NCBI GenBank assembly: GCA_016795105.1
Contig: JAEUIH010000039.1
Location: 1 to 64,000 of the forward strand
Length of the DNA: 64,000 nucleotides
Direction: 5' to 3'
Origin: Planctomyces sp.
GTDB taxonomy: Bacteria > Planctomycetota > Planctomycetia > Planctomycetales > Planctomycetaceae
Shown: positions 62,036-64,000 of the stretch, one piece after another
Layout: every line of letters starts with the position of its first letter
Position numbering within the stretch: the first letter of the stretch is position 1
The notes under the pieces: generated by a model
What the model saw: the letters and a program-made list of their open reading frames with translations, nothing else
What the model was told of the DNA's origin: nothing
Database searches by the model: none
Made by a program: the position numbers and the translations under genes

Positions 62036-62662
62036 ATGAGGTCCTCGTTTCGAACCCTGATCGTTCGAATTTCAAAGATTCGAATGCCGAAGTTTGGGAA
62101 TCGCAAGATCATCAGCCTGGCGATTCTGGGTTCGATTTGCGCCTTGATTGTGCCGTTTCCAGTGGTTCTTCGAGGTGTCCCGCTGGAGGGACCTGCCGGG
62201 AGTTCGGAGACGGAGAAGGAAGCCGGGGAGGCATTTCCCTGTCAGGATCGGCCATGTGGGTGTCGGACTGCGAAGCAGTGCTGGAAACAATGTTGCTGCT
62301 TCACGAATGCTCAAAAAATTGCCTGGGCGAAAAGCCGTGGAGTTCAGGTTCCGGACTTCGTTGTGGTTGCAGCAGCAAACGAGATGAAGAGTGAGGGTTC
62401 GAAGAAGTCCTGTTGTTCTCGACGAGTTGAGAAAGTTGAAGGCAGCAAGGACCTGCCTCGCAGAAAGTATGTGATCGGAATCATGGCTGAGGAGTGTCAG
62501 GGGCTGAACTGGTTGATGGCGTCCGTCCCTGTTGTCTCTTCGCAGCCGTTACAGCTGATCAGGCAAAATGGTTGTGAAGTTTACAATCTGATTGATGTGA
62601 CATCTGAAACATTGCCCGAGATGCCGACAGACGCAACGCGGTTACCTCCCCGAATCGGTTGA
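62036..62662 (+). CDS. Cys-rich exported protein of planctomycete type
   Basis: A 208-residue protein. A membrane or signal helix (IISLAILGSICALIVPFPVV) is followed by a Cys cluster FPCQDRPCGCRTAKQCWKQC plus two further Cys (six to eight Cys within 25 residues), then NAQKIAWAKSRGVQVPDF. A second pair (KKSCCSRR) follows. I recall the CGC-x(4)-QCW-x(2)-CCC pattern from uncharacterised planctomycete proteins; it could bind metal or form disulfides outside the membrane. The start at ATG 62036 is the only one giving the helix near the N terminus. Confidence 0.65.
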   Translation: MRSSFRTLIVRISKIRMPKFGNRKIISLAILGSICALIVPFPVVLRGVPLEGPAGSSETEKEAGEAFPCQDRPCGCRTAKQCWKQCCCFTNAQKIAWAKSRGVQVPDFVVVAAANEMKSEGSKKSCCSRRVEKVEGSKDLPRRKYVIGIMAEECQGLNWLMASVPVVSSQPLQLIRQNGCEVYNLIDVTSETLPEMPTDATRLPPRIG

Positions 62663-62867
62663 AATCGATCAAATCATCGATTTGAGACCGGGATTATCGG
62701 GAGCCGCGCAGCCTGCGTTTGCGCGCTCATCCGGGCGTTCGGTTCGCTCTCCACAAAGCTTCTGTTGCGTTCGTGGTGAGCGCGCTAGCCTGGGCTGCTG
62801 CTGCCTTTAGTCATCTATTGAAGACGACCTGTACGTGAAGTTTCGTACATGTTGGGGAATGTTAGAA
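62663..62867. repeat. Palindromic intergenic sequence
   Basis: GCGCGCTCA (62721-62729) and TGAGCGCGC (62777-62785) form a 9-bp inverted repeat around 47 bases. A small TCAAATC-AT-CGATTTGA-type palindrome lies near 62669-62687. It is a gene-free spacer with REP-like character. Confidence 0.55.
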
Positions 62868-63728
62868 ATGACAACATCGAATCAGAAGAGTTCTGTGAAC
62901 GAGTCACCTGAAGGTGGAAAGCGTTCTGCCGGGACAAAGCTCTTTCTTGGCATGCTGGCTGCAGTCGGCTGCCTTTATTCTGTGATACTGGGGTATCACG
63001 TCATGAACCCGGTCGAGACTGTGGTTGATGATTCCGCACTCCTCGAACAGTGCCGCCAGCTCTGTCTGAAGTATGGACTCGTGACAACCGGTCACGTCAG
63101 GAACGATGCGGAGGCATATCTTGTTGCTGCGGGGAAAGTGAAACTCAGTCAGGGGATCATGGAGCTGCTGTCGGATCCGAAGTTTACTCCGATCGCTTCT
63201 GAGGAGCATGCTCTGATCCACATGTCTGCCCCCGAGTTTTCACTCAAAGACGATCATGGAGACCTGAAGTCGTTAAGTACTCTCGGAAAGAACCGCCCGG
63301 TTGTAGTCGTGTTCTATCTGGGCTATGGCTGCAGTCACTGCGTCGCTCAACTGATTGGGATTGAACAGGATCTGCACTACTTTCGGGAACTGGATGTCGA
63401 TGTCGTGGCCATTAGTTCTGATAGCCCGGAATACACAACGGAACGATTTGCAGAGTATGGTCGATTTACGTATTCGGTACTTTCTGATCCTGACAACGCA
63501 GTTGCGTCAAGCTGGGGCGTATTCAAGCCGGCAGATGGCGACAAAGATGAAATTCGAATGCACGGGACATTCGTTGTTGACCGCAAGGGCGAAGTGATCT
63601 GGGCGGAAACCGGCGCGGAACCATTTCTGGATAATCGCACCTTGCTGAGTGTGCTTGCCCGGTCTCAGGGATTGCTGCCCGGCGTATCGCAGGCTGAATC
63701 AGGCGAACCCAGCCGCGACATTCGCTGA
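62868..63728 (+). CDS. Membrane-anchored redoxin (peroxiredoxin-like)
   Basis: A 286-residue protein with an N-terminal anchor (LFLGMLAAVGCLYSVILGYHV), a helical region, then an AhpC/TSA-type thioredoxin fold: MSAPEFSLKDDHGD, VVVFYLGYGCSHCVAQLIG (CSHC in place of the usual PVCT), VVAISSDSP, YSVLSDPDNAVASSWGVFKP and GTFVVDRKGEVIW. It probably reduces peroxides or disulfides in the periplasm. I use ATG 62868 (GGGGA ten bases upstream); ATG 62835 and 62859 are alternatives. Confidence 0.8.
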   Translation: MTTSNQKSSVNESPEGGKRSAGTKLFLGMLAAVGCLYSVILGYHVMNPVETVVDDSALLEQCRQLCLKYGLVTTGHVRNDAEAYLVAAGKVKLSQGIMELLSDPKFTPIASEEHALIHMSAPEFSLKDDHGDLKSLSTLGKNRPVVVVFYLGYGCSHCVAQLIGIEQDLHYFRELDVDVVAISSDSPEYTTERFAEYGRFTYSVLSDPDNAVASSWGVFKPADGDKDEIRMHGTFVVDRKGEVIWAETGAEPFLDNRTLLSVLARSQGLLPGVSQAESGEPSRDIR

Positions 63729-63820
63729 CTCTGATTATGACAGCGATTGTGATTTGGGTAGCATCCGGGTTGCTCAGCATCTACTGAGATATCCTGTTTT
63801 CGAGTCATGGGAGTTTATCA

Positions 63821-64000
63821 ATGAATCCTGTGTTGTTCATACTGGCGATTTGTTTCCCTGTGGATTCTTCCGCATGGCCCGGGTTTCTGGGTGCAGGCGC
63901 TTCACCGATTGATCCTGCTTCGATTCCATTGACGTGGACTCAGGAAAAGAACATTGCATGGGACGCATCGCTGCCCGGACATGGACAATCAAGTCCCGTC
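63821..64000 (+). CDS. PQQ-like beta-propeller protein (partial, 5' end)
   Basis: The first 60 codons of a gene cut by the right edge. It begins with a short signal sequence (MNPVLFILAICFPVDSSA), then WPGFLGAGASPID, LTWTQEKNIAWDASLPGHGQ and SSPV. This start is typical of planctomycete PQQ-binding-like beta-propeller proteins (outer membrane assembly / quinoprotein-like). GGGAG precedes the ATG. Stop lies outside the window. Confidence 0.7.
   Translation, partial: MNPVLFILAICFPVDSSAWPGFLGAGASPIDPASIPLTWTQEKNIAWDASLPGHGQSSPV

Overview
The window looks like chromosomal DNA of a planctomycete (Planctomycetota, probably Planctomycetaceae sensu lato). The evidence is the protein repertoire. It includes a ThuA-like protein, a giant ceramidase / PVC-type dehydrogenase / CxxCH haem-binding fusion, a CehA/McbA-type metallohydrolase, paired amidohydrolases with decayed active sites, an excisionase-HTH/PTS-EIIA fusion, and several small secreted or Cys-rich proteins of planctomycete type. 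Most genes are housekeeping or conserved accessory genes. The unusual signals are a chaperone operon with a 9-bp microsatellite inside a coding region, and several repeat-dense gene-poor islands.

Layout. 0-13 kb: a 9-bp tandem repeat at the left edge, then thuA-like (-), HTH-EIIA (+), GT39-like membrane glycosyltransferase and DEDD exonuclease (-), a 1839-residue multidomain secreted protein (-), an SLC13-type permease (-) and a UDP-sugar pyrophosphorylase (-). 13-26.7 kb: lpxK, a MoxR/ChlI-like ATPase and a thioredoxin-NHL protein (+); a three-gene membrane operon (+); an orphan mraZ (-) with a pair of inverted-repeat operator candidates; a disordered membrane-anchored protein; a CehA/McbA metallohydrolase; two tiny proteins; a cupredoxin-like protein. 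26.7-36.2 kb: a repeat-rich spacer, comM/yifB with a hairpin just before its start, a TPR protein, then esterase - HscC-type Hsp70 - TM protein - J-like protein in overlapping or nearly abutting genes, a D-amino-acid-oxidase-like gene, and a 55-residue basic protein.

36.5-48.6 kb: two amidohydrolase-type proteins, a CDGSH protein, a prolyl-oligopeptidase-like hydrolase, a Tyr/Val-rich repeat protein with a clear terminator, tadA, a possible structured RNA (46.9-47.1 kb), and two membrane proteins including a CPBP protease. 48.6-53.1 kb: a repeat island with palindromic REP-like units, a MITE-like inverted repeat and two attC-like sites bracketing a SUKH (SMI1/KNR4) gene and an alpha/beta hydrolase, which resembles an integrase-less integron cassette cluster. 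53.1-64 kb: holA, dgt, pyk and a small conserved gene (-); then a squalene-cyclase-like repeat protein, ubiE/menG, a secreted protein, ypfJ-type metallopeptidase, a zinc-ribbon miniprotein, a Cys-rich protein, a redoxin, and the start of a PQQ-type beta-propeller gene (+).

The best candidates for something undescribed are: (1) the Hsp70/J-like operon at 30.86-34.98 kb, whose J-like protein carries 34 in-frame copies of a 9-bp unit (Asp-Gln/Arg-Thr), with a sister microsatellite (Asp-Gln-Ser in one frame) at the left edge; (2) the cassette-like SUKH region with attC-like folds; (3) a five-hairpin candidate RNA ending in a terminator at about 46.91-47.07 kb; (4) the orphan mraZ with two TGGG-N7-CCCA sites exactly 42 bp apart. 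All homology statements rest on motif recognition by eye; no database search or folding program was run.
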